Of a stretch of DNA of 64,000 nt, positions 49,633-61,334 are shown piece by piece. Position 1 is the first letter of the stretch. Every line of letters begins with the position of its first letter. Source of the stretch: Dimorphilus gyrociliatus (Eukaryota > Annelida > Polychaeta > Dinophilidae); the NCBI GenBank assembly GCA_904063045.1, contig CAJFCJ010000002.1, positions 1,634,422 through 1,698,421 on the forward strand. The letters are read 5' to 3'. The notes beneath the pieces were generated by a model that was not told where the DNA came from, did not search any database, and worked only from the letters and a program-made list of their open reading frames with translations. Both the position numbers and the translations under genes were made by a program.

Positions 49633-51375
49633 TTATTGTCTTAAGAATTTAGTGCTAATTGGTATATGAAGTAGAGAACTTGAGGAAGATTGATTAACAT
49701 ACTTTTTCCTTATATAAGGCTGATAGGTTTGTTTAGGAGCACTAGGAGTTATTTTACCCAATTTCTTCATGGCTTTCTGCCTGTGAGAATAAAAAAAAAC
49801 ACGTGTACAAGGAGAAATTAATGTGGGAAAAAATATTTAATACCTTCGATGTTCTCGTCTCTCTTTACCCCAACTTGAGGCTGTAGCTGGTAGCCAATTC
49901 TTGGGTGTTCCCGCCCCTATTTCATCTTCATTGTTAGCACCTAGTCGATTTTTCGGTAAACGTTTTCTTTTCAGCGAAGCCACTTTTTTTTTCATCAATA
50001 AGAAAAAAACATTAAACATTACTTTATTAAACCTAGAAAGTTAAAGGTTATACACAAATCCATTAATAATACGCCTAAATCTACTCCTAAATAAAACAAT
50101 AAGTAGATTATTGTTGCGGCTTTTATACGTTATTTTTTTTTAAAAGTGTATTGTATAAAATTTAGAATCTCTACTTACGGTACCGGTCGAACTCCTGACG
50201 AGTTGGACCTATATTTACTTTCGAGTTGGCCGCCTGTTTTTGTTGATCGCACGTAGAAGATGGCAATAACCAGGGTGGTGTAGCTCCAGTGTGTACATTA
50301 CCCTGATTAGGCGTCGGCTAGAATAAACAAAACCTTTAAACCTCGACCTAACTGAGGGAATGATATACTCTTACCGTTGGTTTACTTTTAGTTAGTCCAT
50401 TTCTTTCGGATGTTTGTTGGATGTTAGTAGAATGGGTTTCAACCTTTGTTGCGCAATTAATCTGTTTATTTAAGGAATTAATTCGTACTAAAATATATTT
50501 ATAAATAATGTTCCATGAACATAATATAATAGATTTTTTGTTTTAAGAGCTTTAAAAAAAGATACGTCAACCAACACTTGTTATGTCTCTTCTTAAACTT
50601 TCCTGTGCAAGAATACTTTCTTTTATCTGGAATGTTCAACATCTTATTAGATATATTTTAAACAATATAATATATATTTATTTATTGCTCATAATATGTT
50701 AATTACGTACTAGATCCAATTTCGTAAATCTATCATTTTTATACTGATGGAGAGCCTTCTTATTCTTTTCTTTAAATCTAAATTTTTCGAATATTTTAGC
50801 CAAAACTTTAAATAGATAGCTAATTAGTCGAAAAACTTACTCGTCTACAAACATAAAATCGATAACATACTCTGTAATCACGTTCCTATCCAATTTATTC
50901 TCACGCCAAAATGATAATGTTTCTTTCATATGCGAATCTCTAAAATAGAAATCACTCTTTTAATTTATAATTGTACTTGAGCGCACTTATCTCATTTCTT
51001 TCTTGTTTATAAAATACTTACGAGTTTAAATGTTCAATAAATTTTTGATTATATATAATGAATCTGTCATTTATTTCATTCTTCTCTACATCTTTCCAAC
51101 ATAAAACACACCAGATTTTTTTATTTACTTCATTTCCATTACTCATAACGTCAGCAATGTTAGGTTTTTCCATATGATTTTTTGCATCTTTAATCTGCAA
51201 AAGTTTTTTTTTCTTTAAGATGATGAGTAAGAAACTTTGAGAGATTTCTTTTTTTGTGTTACCTTAGTCATAAATTTTTCCAAAGCTTTTTTCACAGAAA
51301 TTTTATGCTTCTTTGTGTAAACATGACCTTTGTTTTCGGTGTTTTTTTGGCACACTTTACAATAGAAATATTCCA
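49633..51375 (-). CDS. CENATAC: Centrosomal AT-AC splicing factor (CCDC84)
   Basis: About eight small exons. The ATG at 51375 gives MEYFYCKVCQKNTENKGHVY, then TKKHKISVKKALEKFMTK: a C2H2-type finger (Cys-x2-Cys ... His ... His) like that of human CENATAC. Exon 2 carries a second CxxC (WCVLCWKDVEKN) followed by FIEHLNSDSH and FWRENKLDRN. Downstream come GNVHTGATPPW, NIGPTRQEFDRYRK, KRLPKNRLGANNEDEIGAG and NWLPATASSWGKERREHRR, all in family order. CENATAC is a component of the minor (U12-type) spliceosome, needed for introns with AT-AN ends. The C-terminal exon reads PKQTYQPYIRKKYVNQ and on. The individual exons are short and the middle edges approximate, but the landmark matches are strong. Confidence 0.87.
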
Positions 51376-52320
51376 TATCAAGAACATCAGCTGTTTGCGA
51401 TCCAGTACTGAGAATTTTTTGTATATAATTATACTAATTGGACAATTCTTTAAATGCGTTTATAAAGAATTTAAGAATGGCTATTATTAGATTTAGATGC
51501 TATATTCTATGCTTGTTAAATCAGTATAACCATGCGACAGAGAGCTTACTTTTCTTCAATTACTATTAATGCTTTTATTTTTCTAGAATTTCTATAAACT
51601 TGAATGGAAAGCTAGGTCAGATGACTAGTGTTTGAAAACAGATGAAAATTATTTAGCAGACTACTTTTTCAAAATGGCGCAAAAACATATACGTTTATAT
51701 TTTCGTATCTTTAGCCTATTTAACGTTTATATTTTACATTTAAAAGCTAAGAATGTAAATGATAAAAAACCTCTATTTAGAATTTTATACGAGACGAAAT
51801 TTTCAAAAATTGGAATTAGAAGCCGAAAACCTTAAATTTACAGGAAGTCGTACAATTCTAGTGCAGAGTTTTTGTAAATTTATAGATTACACCTATTATA
51901 CATGTTTGATGATCCTAATAAGAATTTAATTATGTTCTTTTGTAATTACCGTACTACAAAAGAAGAAAAAAATCAATTTTTGTGTCTTGAAAAGACCTTT
52001 ATCAAAAACAAAATATACTATTAAGTATAAAATATAACAGTTTATTAGAGAAATACATTACACGTGTTATTGCACGTAAATTAGTGTATCGTATTTTCTA
52101 TACATAGTTTTTTCGTCTGTAAAAAGGAATGAAATGATATTTCAAAAGTAAATCCTAAATTTAAGAAAGTTTAAAAACTTTCCATTACAATGATTGAAAA
52201 TGAATACTTAAAACTAATACTAAAACATAGCTTTTCTATTGTCCAATTGTTTGTTGAATAGATAGATGATGGTATGAAAAAAATGAACATAACCTAAATA
52301 TCTTAACAATTTTAGATTTT
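51376..52320. other. Intergenic region CENATAC/folate-receptor-like
   Basis: Promoter side of CENATAC and 3' flank of the next gene. It contains CAAAATGGCGC near 51672 (a YY1-like core). A 67-codon plus-strand frame at 51632 has a non-ATG start and no homology I recognise. No gene is called. Confidence 0.5.
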
Positions 52321-52981
52321 CTAAGTTGATAATACAACAAGCAGCGAAAGCAAACAGCATAACAATAACAAAATAAGATGATTTGTATAAAGTGCAGCCT
52401 GACCAAAAACTGATGGATCATAATCAAAACAATTGGTCTCTCCTTCTTCAACATAAAACCTTTGCCCTAGACAAAACTCGGCTCCTGTTTGATATTTCTG
52501 ACCAATACTATGCCTTTGAAATTCAGCTTGAGAGCATTCTTCGTAAATTTTCTCGCAAAATCTTGAACACACTTTAGCACGATCGTTTATATACCAAACA
52601 CCCTGTTCGGGGCTACAAAAATAACACATCAAGTAATTCATCATATTCTGGCACGTTTTAGTTGACTTGTATAGTGGATACATTCCACTAAAAACAGAGG
52701 TAACTTCTGTCCTCCGGCAACAAGCATTAGAAGCATACCAAGAACAATTTATTAAATTTCCCTGAGGTGATGAGAATCGTGCTCCTTCTGATCAAAGAAA
52801 ATAAAGATTTTCTTGGTAAATTGTCTAAATAGATATGTAGTTTCAACTTACTGCCGAAATAAGTACATGGCTTTGATTCACTAATCGTGGATGTTACATA
52901 TTGACATGTTATTATTATTAGTAGTAATATAAAAAAGGAAGAAATTATGAAATTTCTCCCATGAATTATATTAGCAACCAT
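52321..52981 (-). CDS. Folate-receptor-like cysteine-rich membrane-anchored protein
   Basis: Two exons joined at about 52849/52795 (YFG to KGARFSS). The ATG at 52981 begins MVANIIHGRNF, followed by the hydrophobic run FIISSFFILLLIIITCQYVT, a signal peptide. The mature chain of about 145 residues is rich in Cys: CSWYASNACCRRTEV, TCQNMMNYLMCYFCSPEQG, VCSRFCEKIYEECSQ, GAEFCLGQRFYV, TNCFDYD. This order (xACC, CxxxxxxxxCxxCSP, CxxFCExxYxxC) is that of the folate receptor/riboflavin-binding family. The C-terminus HLILLLLCCLLSLLVVLST is a hydrophobic tail suited to a GPI signal or membrane helix. It is probably a cell-surface binding protein; the ligand is unknown and folate binding is not implied. 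Confidence 0.75.
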
Positions 52982-53260
52982 TATTGTTTACCGGCATGGA
53001 ATGCAGTTCCGATTCGGTCAAACTGAAGTGTCATTGAAGGCAGATCTCTGTGCCTGTTTGATTGTACGACGACAGATGTCGCTTCCATCATTCTATCCGT
53101 ACAATTTTCTTCGAAAGTTTCTTTAACATTTGAAATAAAAGATTAAAAGGAAGAGCAAATGGTCAGAATCCTTCACTTTGAATATAATTATAACAATAAA
53201 TAAATGTCCATTTCTCAATACTTTTCTATGTTGCACAATTCTTAACTATTTCAGACTTTT

Positions 53261-56200
53261 TTATTTATTTTGCTCATAAAATGCTTTTCCATCTTTGAAC
53301 AGATTACAAAATTTCCAATTACTATAAATCATAACAAAACCTATAAAACAACATAAGAAACCAATACCAATGATTGAAACTGTTGAATCAATCTCCTGTG
53401 GGAAGCAGCAAACCCATACGGCAATATCATCATTTAAATTACAAATTGAATAATTTGTATCGATAATAAAAACTTTGAAAGTGAATAGAGTGTTTTTTTT
53501 TACATTAAATGTTACGGAATTATGAGATTTGTTTAATATTTCATATTTCCTATCAGTTGGCAATTCTAATTCTAAACTTGGCTCGTCTGAAAAGCATTTT
53601 CGATAATTCTTAAATTTCCATATTTTTGACTTATTCTTAACGTTGTAAGAGGTTTTTATCATTTCAGACCAAGTTTGAGCTTTGCTTTTACATCCTGCTG
53701 TCTTTTCTGTATAAGAATACTAAAGAAAACTTTAGAAAATATTCTATGTTTTAAGTAAACACGTTATTCTTACTTTGAAATCATTTCTATCATTTAATTC
53801 ATATATTATATAATCAGCTTCAACTTCTTTTATGAACTTTTCATGGTCCCACAACTCAAGAATTAAATTTAATGACTGATAATTTTTTACTATTATAGGA
53901 CAACCAAATCTTTTAAAGTTATATTGTTTGCTGGTTCCATTTGGTAGGCTATATGTCATATTCAGAAATTGATTACAAACTGTATTTCGTTTTATTTTCA
54001 GATGCTGCTTTTTACAAGATGGAATGGTAGTGGCTAAAATTATCTGATTAGGGCCACTACAAAAGCCAGTAGTTTCGAAAGGTTTGATACCTATTGTTAA
54101 AAGGCCACCTTCTCTATATTTATGATGATATCTAAATGAGACATTTACTGATTTTATTATCATATTATCCATTATTCTATAAAATAATAAGGTGTTTAAT
54201 TATAGAGGCTTTTGGAATTTCATATAAAATACTTCATTGAGTGTTTAGTTTCTATGGTAACGCCTTCCTCTCTCCCTCTTATTTTAACTAGTAAGTTGTT
54301 AAATTTAGACTGCTTATGTATAATTTCAGACCATAGTCTTATTTCTCCCGCTAAGTCTAATCTATTCGAATATTCAAGGACATTAAATTTAAGACTTTCG
54401 TAAGGACAATCAACATCTTGTAATCTTCCTTTTAGATGATATATAGCAGATGTCATTTCTGCATGTAGAGGTATTAAATTTCTGTTTATGTTTTCCTGAA
54501 AATATATTTGATATTGTCAATTACACACAAATTTTGTAAGGATAAATCTTTACAAAACTATCTCTTTCGACGACATAAAATCTATCAAGCAAACTATAGA
54601 GCATCAGATTAGCCGTTTTATGAAAAAGAGGATCCAATTTTACGCACTGAGTCGCAGAATTTGTAACTAATATTAATTGATTCCCTCTTTCTAATAAAAG
54701 TATTACTCCTAAGTCATTTGATTTCACAGATTTTACGTAAGACAAGTAGCAAGGAGTGTCGGAATGTATATTCTTAACTTTTCCAAAGTAATTTTCATTT
54801 TCTCTGCTATATAAAACTTGTGACGATTGCCAAATTAAAAACTCTCTCTCGATTGAAGGTAAGATACTAAGGAATAAATCATCGTTTCGATCGACACTAT
54901 GAATTACGCTTAGGAGTATTTCTAAATTATCAGTTAAATAGTTCCAAAGGTAAACTTTTAGTATTCCTGTATGGTCTTCCAAAGCAACAATAGCTCCTCC
55001 ATGGACGATATCAGGAACGATATCTCTAATCTGTAATAGGGCATAGAAAATGAGAACTGAATAATTGAACATAGGTGGATATTTGATTTATTTAAACTTT
55101 AACTGTCATCCATCCTAAGAGCACCCTAAAATTCTTTAAAACGTATTTGTTATTGGTATTCGAATGTCTTATGTAAGCCAAGTTATGGTTAAACACAATA
55201 GAAGTTCTTTGCTTGGTATTTGCTAGTGGATGCAAAATTTTACATATGGCAATTGAGGACGTAGAAATATTTGTTATATCAAAAGTAATTTCGTCTGCAA
55301 GAGAAATATATAAACTATTCCTGTCTAACATCCAAATCCTTTTATCGATGAGTAAATAGATATAATTATCATCTATGGCAGCATCTGTAGCCTCAGGAGA
55401 GGTCTTTAAAGTAAAGATAAATCTTATAATGTAAAGGACAACAGGGACTCAGTATAGAATTTTATGTTACGAACAATTTGTTCTCTCTTGAAATTGCCAT
55501 ATATACTTTTACTTGTTATAAAACCATCTTCAGTTAGTTTAATTATTTTCCTATAAGGAAGAAAAGGTGAGCATTTCCATTATGAAGCTGAAATATAAAG
55601 GTGATTACGAGTCTAGGAAAATGGCAACGTGAGGTTTACAGCTGTCCTGTTAATTTTTGCATTAACTTATGTTTAAACTTGTTAAATGACAAGGACTCAA
55701 GTAACGACGCGTTTTTACTTACTATAACAATTTTTGGCTGATTTGTTGGATGACCTCGAATTTTTGAGAGCTGCTTGAAGTGAATAAATTGGTACAAACC
55801 AGGCACATTCAATTGTAATCACCAACCTCTCTACTTTCAAAGAATGGATTCGGGTTAAAAGGCTCAATTAGAACAAACGTGTCTCTATAAGAAAAAACTT
55901 ATGATAGATCTAGTAACAAATTTCTTCGGGGCTTTGACCGTTATAGTTGTGTATACTACCTTACTTTTGCGTCATCAATGTAAGTATTAAAGCCATCTAG
56001 CATAATTGCAAATCTGAATGCTGTTAATGTTGGTAAATTTAATTTAAGTTTGGAGCAATCTATATCTATGTAGCTACAATTAGGATAATAGACAATGTAG
56101 AATCATAAAAATTAGCATTTAAGTTTGATACCCTTCTTCATAGTTTATATGATATGCATCTCGTAAATCGCTATCTTCATAGAAGATGTCCCTTTGGTAG

Positions 56201-57145
56201 GGATGTTTAAGATAAAATTTATGACCGCTACTAAAATATAATTGAGTTAAGGCTTTTGAACTCTGAGGAGAAAGGAGATTGATTTTCTTTTAGAAAACTT
56301 CTTAAGAAAATTATTTCAGAGCGTACTTGGCTTGGTAGTAGTGCCATGTTCTCTCTTTCCGCTTTACTAGCGCTATATTCATCAATTATCCATATTCTTA
56401 GAATATTCTATTTTAAAGACTCATTTTTATTTTAAAATCATATTGATATTATTTTAATTACATTCAATGGGTAGTTATTCATGTAATTATTACTAGTATC
56501 AACTTCAATTGTAGATCTTATGTACAAACAGGTGAAAAAACAAATTTCCATGAATGAATGATATGAAACCTAGATTTACTACCTAATATTTAAGAACTTG
56601 TAATACCACAAGTAAGTTGCAGACTCCCCACTTATCCTTAAATATTTGCTTTTTGATGGCGAGTACTGTTATAAAATATTTTCATTACATCTTAAATTAA
56701 TAGACGGATGTAAGATGACTCACCCATAATTTGTAAATTCCTGGATAATTACAAACAATCCTAGAATTATAATTCACTTAGTTAATTTTAAAGAAAAAGG
56801 AAAACTTAAATTCAGACATAGCTAAATGATGATCTATGAAACAATTGCTTTCTGTCTTAAATTTTACGTTTCCGCTAATAACTTTAACTTTGATCTATAA
56901 TAATAGAAAATATTAAAAAATTATAGACTATTCACATTATTAACAACTTTTTGTCTTGTTTGAAAAATTCCTGGATCATTAATTTCAAATCTTGAAGATA
57001 CAGACATACATAAATTTATATTTATAATTATATACAGCATATTAAGTTATATATTGTACAGAATTGCTATAATATACCTCCAAATTTCATTCTGATTTCT
57101 TACAATTTTAAGAATAATTAGAATAATAAAACAGCAGTGCTGCAT
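53261..57145 (-). CDS. CATSPERE: CatSper channel auxiliary subunit epsilon
   Basis: A long multi-exon gene that I extended upstream by splice joins. The ATG at 57145 gives a signal peptide MQHCCFIILIILKIV, then NEIW joined to RFEINDPGIFQTRQKVVNN, IKVKVISGNVKFKTESNCFI, FKIVCNYPGIYKLW, SATYLWYYKFLNI, and NILRIWIIDEYSASKAEREN, all in frame. A beta-propeller-like middle follows (HGGAIVALEDHTGILKVYLW; LGVILLLERGNQLILV). Near the C-terminus are RFGCPIIVKNY, VEADYIIYELNDRND and an Ig-like segment, then one transmembrane helix (VSIIGIGFLCCFIGFVMIY) and a short cytosolic end. This is the CATSPERD/E architecture; the extra N-terminal domain favours epsilon. The complex forms the sperm flagellar Ca2+ channel, so the gene should be testis-specific. 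Some middle exon edges are unresolved. Confidence 0.78.
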
Positions 57146-57467
57146 TGTTTTAAAAATAGTTTCACCAATATGTACAATGTTCCATTCGTTTTGTTCTATT
57201 TTCACATATTATCACTCCAATCGTTTACGTTTAAAAATTTGCGATATTACGTATTGTTTTGGTTTTTGGCCTTTTATCTCATATTTGTATTTTCCCAATT
57301 CCCCTATTGCACCCCATGAAAAAAATCAGAAAAAGTAATCGAAATTTCAGCGCCACCTATAATAATAATAATATCTGTTAATGTTTTTTGTTATAAAAAG
57401 TAAAGAAGCGAATCATTGATTTATTTGAAATAAATAGTTATTCTGTTTAATACTAAGAGTCAGTTTT
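57146..57467. other. Short intergenic region CATSPERE/EXOC6
   Basis: 322 bp between the CATSPERE start and the EXOC6 stop, both on the minus strand. It should contain the CATSPERE promoter. No motif or coding frame seen. Confidence 0.55.
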
Positions 57468-60400
57468 TCAAGGTTGCAGATTCGATAATTTATTTCTCAA
57501 CTCTTTTATTACACTATCAGTCAATTTCTTGCGATTCTTCTCCTCTGGGCTTTTACGTTTTAAAGTTGTGAGAACGGATGAACCTTTATTTCTTTTTTCT
57601 CCTTCCTTCATTCTACAAGGTTAAAAAAATGAAATCTTTGATAAAAAAAAACCACAAGAGTACTCAGAACCTGCAGCAACTTACTTTTCTAGTATCGTTA
57701 ATGCAACATTGCCATCGACTCTAGAATACCTTCCCTCTGGTTTTCCAAAGTCGGACAAGTACAAGCTCCAGTCATTGTTAAGAAATAAGTCAACAACTTG
57801 CCGTAAGTCGTAAAAGGTCATTGCTAAGAAGTCATCGCCTAAATCCCCAATTAATTCTTTTGATGCTTTATTAGCAAACATTTCGCACCATACAACATCC
57901 AATTCAAATTGTTGCAAAGCCGTTAAAGTAATAGCTGTGACTTGAGGATCAGTTATCATTTTCATTAACCAGCAGGCAATATGTTTGCAAGCTGATAAGC
58001 AGCTCATTTGAAAGACGTGTTTTGGTAGATTGGCAAAAGAAACAAAGGTTGCCTCGAGATAAGTAAAAGCATCTTTTATAAATGGTGACGCTTGACCTAA
58101 TGGCACATCAGATGTCCAATCATAATCGTTACAGCTAAACATTTCGTCTAATTTTTCTTCGATATTTCGATAAATGGCCACTTCGGCCTTACCTCTAGCA
58201 TCCTTAAACATAGAACTTCCCAACAACTTAGAAGTTTGCCCTAATGTAGCATCGACGTTACTTTCTTTCGATATGAATTCTTCAAGATATACACATGATT
58301 TTTCTAAATAATCCATATTAACCGAAAGTTGTATAAGTTTTTGTTGAACCTCATATCGTGGTGTATCTATTACCTCAGCTAATGATGTGTTAAAGATTGA
58401 TAGCACTGAGTTTGCATCTTTCCTTATCATATCATCTAGTTCCGCATCACTAATTTGTAGACCTTCTGTAAAATTTCTGCACGCTAATATATACTCCAAC
58501 ACTTCCTTGAACGATTTGGGAACCATAGATGAGAAAGGTAGAGTTGTTGGAAAGGTGATATTGTCCTGCTCGTAAATTTTATAGGGAAAGTCTTTGAACA
58601 GCTTTGCATATTCTTCTTCGCTTTCTATTTCCATAGGATGATAATTATCCTCGTCTGTTATTCTCTTGAAACGATCTCGCCATTCCGATACCAAAACATT
58701 GGCATACAACTCTCTTCAGATTTTAAAATCAATTACAATAGGATGCAATTAACATAAAAATGACAAACCTCAATTGAACTAAAGTTGACTCCATTGGACT
58801 AATATCAAACCCATAGCTCTATGTGATATAGATTATTAAGCATTTAAACCGTTTTATGAAGATAGCTAAAAGTATATTTTACCTGTAAAGTTTTACAAAA
58901 AAGTAGAAGCAAGTTTTTTACTTTAAGCATATATTCAGGATCTCGAATATAAGCAGAATATTTTAATAGGTTATTTGACAAAACTTGTAGGCCTGTCTTC
59001 CATAATTTATCCAAGAAAGTTTTTCCGTCAGCAGACTTAATAGTATTCATAACATGTTCTTCTATAATGAAAAAACCAGACACTTCATGTAAATATTGCC
59101 TAAAACAATTTAATACATTTTCCCCCTGAATTGATAAAAAAAAATGCACATTAATAGCTAAATTACCGATTTATTTTATTGATAACATACAAATAGGCTG
59201 TCATCCGGCTTTTTAACAATTTGACTCTGTTTAAGGAATTTCTGTTAGCGACAGATTTATTAATTTGATCTTCTAATACATACTAATGCTTGGGGAGGAC
59301 TAAGAGCTAGTTTTGATTGTTGTTCACGCTGGTCTTGATAATATTTATCAAAATTGGATCGAATTCTCTGTAAGACAAATATTATTTACAATTATTCGAT
59401 CTATTCTTGGCAGTTAGCTTACTAGAACTTGATATATGTGCAAACATCGATAAATTGGTGAATAATCAATAGACTCTTGAGGACTCATTTTATATTCATC
59501 GCACATTTCTTCTTCAGGTTGTTGGTGACTTTCAACCTCATCTGTAAAGGGATTTGGAGCAGAAGGAGCTGAAGGAGCTGGGCGTTTCTTTTTTTTCTGA
59601 GCAACTGATTCATCGATGCCATGATTTCTCGCTGATTGTATCATTGCTAATTCGCCGATTCTACTTGTACTCTTTCGTAAATTAGTTAGAAAACTATTTA
59701 ATTCAGCTTTGGAGCGGGTTTGAATTTTCTTCCTCATCTGAAACCACTCGTTAAAATAATATAATATGTCTATTTTAGGGCATATGTTTACTTCTTGAAT
59801 AGAATCCGTCATTGATTCCGCAAATTTATAATCTCGAACCCTTGGTAAACACGAATGTTCCAATTCTTCGAGCGTTTTCAACGCCGAGTAAAACTTATTG
59901 TTATTCATTTGTTCCTCAAGTTTCTTATACATTTCGAGAACTAATTAATGTAAAGAACATTATTATTGATACAATTATCTATTTCGAAAAAATACCTGGT
60001 AAGCACATGCTGAGATGTTCTATTGCATCAGCAATGTTCTTTTGCATTTGTCGTTTAGCTAACAGTTTTTGGCCTTTGACTGTTAATTTTTTACCAGAAT
60101 CCTGTAACTCTTTGTTATTTCTCTCGATTAATCTCTATAAATAAAAGAATCTCTCCATATTTACATAAAAAAGAAATCTAATTGATATTACGAAAAGTTG
60201 ATCAACATCTGATCTAACATCTAGTAATCCCAAAATCGACTCAATAAAACTTTGATAGTGGAAGTTACACATTGTCTCAATATCCTTATCATGCTCTTTA
60301 ATTCTTTCGTCGAGTCGTATGACAAATTTTTCAGGGGCCTTTTCCTTGTAAACATTTCTATGAAAAGATCATTAGTTGAATTTAAAAATTTAGTCAACTA

Positions 60401-60547
60401 CTACCTGATAGCTGTTCCCAAATGTCCCTCAGAATTTTCTATTTCAGCTATTATCAACTTGTGTTTTTTTTCAGTTTCATCTTCTATTTTATCAAGACCA
60501 TTCTCATCCGAAACAACTGATGTTCCGCCTCCATCAGCAGCCGCCAT
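57468..60547 (-). CDS. EXOC6: Exocyst complex component 6 (Sec15)
   Basis: About ten exons from MAAADGGGTSVVSDENGLDK at 60547 to TGA at 57468-57470. Sec15 is the exocyst subunit that binds Rab11/Sec4 GTPases and tethers secretory vesicles to the plasma membrane. Family landmarks in order: IIAEIENSEGHLGTAIR; the helical N-terminal region; YKKLEEQMNNNKFYSALKTL with EELEHSCLPRVRDYKFAESM; and, in the C-terminal bundle, TFVSFANLPKHVFQMSCLSA, CKHIACWLMKMI, ALQQFELDVVWCEMFANKAS and YDLRQVVDLFLNNDWSLYLS. The tail LKRKSPEEKNRKKLTDSVIK matches the human end. A lysine/proline insert KKKKRPAPSAPSAPNPF sits about residue 250. Vertebrate paralogues EXOC6 and EXOC6B are not distinguished here. The ATG is embedded in a YY1-type motif. 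Confidence 0.92.
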
Positions 60548-60550
60548 TTT
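60540..60550 (-). promoter_or_regulatory. YY1-type motif spanning the EXOC6 start codon
   Basis: AAAATGGCGGC on the minus strand, an exact fit to the YY1 consensus AAnATGGCGGC, with its ATG being the EXOC6 initiator. In mammals YY1 sites of this kind sit at start codons of many housekeeping genes. The alternative is chance, since Met-Ala-Ala after a Kozak A gives most of the motif. Confidence 0.45.
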
Positions 60551-61334
60551 TCAATTTCGGTACTACTAAACTATAGTCATTGTTAGTATGTCTAATATCA
60601 AGACAGATATCAAAAGAAGCAACTAAGGATAATTGTGTTTTTTTACCGATCATCTTCTACTTGTTGTCAACAATTTTGTTCCTTAATAGAGTATTTACAT
60701 ACTACTTTTAGCTATAAAATACATTTTTTTCTTGTAAAATAAATTGGATAAAATTTTTAGAATAATATCAACACTTTATATTTCATTCGTCTAAAAGCTT
60801 CTATATTGCTACTTAATCGTTTAGTTCAAATGGTATATGACTATCTTTTAATAATGTATCTTGCTTAGTTTTATAGTACAGCCTGACTCGATAGGTTTTT
60901 CGCAGAATTTCAATTGCAATTATAGTAGTATTCAAAGCTTATATTGCTGATATGAATATTCAATATATTAAGTGGTAAATAAGTATTTAATCATGAATAT
61001 TTATGAGGTTTATTAAACGTTAAGTCATAATGAAGTAAATACTTATCAAACAATATACTGCCTCAACAAGATAACAGATCACAAAAACAAAGACGCTTTT
61101 AATTTCATTTTATACGTGACATTACATTGAAAATGGCACAGGAGAAAGCTTCTTCCAAAAGTGACAAATACACATGAAGCAGTCAAACCTTTTTTGTCTG
61201 TAAATGTTTCTTTCACATATATATATATATATATATATATTAGTATTAGAATTAGTATATTGTTTTTATTGAATTTGTTTTTAATTGGATTATGTATACT
61301 CTTTTGTCGGTTATCTTTAGATGTTAGGAGAAAC
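60551..61334. other. Intergenic region EXOC6/PLCG
   Basis: EXOC6 promoter side and PLCG 3' flank. It contains an AT microsatellite at 61216-61241. The plus-strand frame at 61161-61358 runs through that repeat and is not credible. Confidence 0.6.
61216..61241. repeat. AT dinucleotide microsatellite
   Basis: About 13 AT units in the PLCG 3' flank. Confidence 0.9.

Noticed and set aside
51632-51835. 67-codon plus-strand frame
   Set aside because: Non-ATG start and no family resemblance; only its YY1-like core was kept as an observation.
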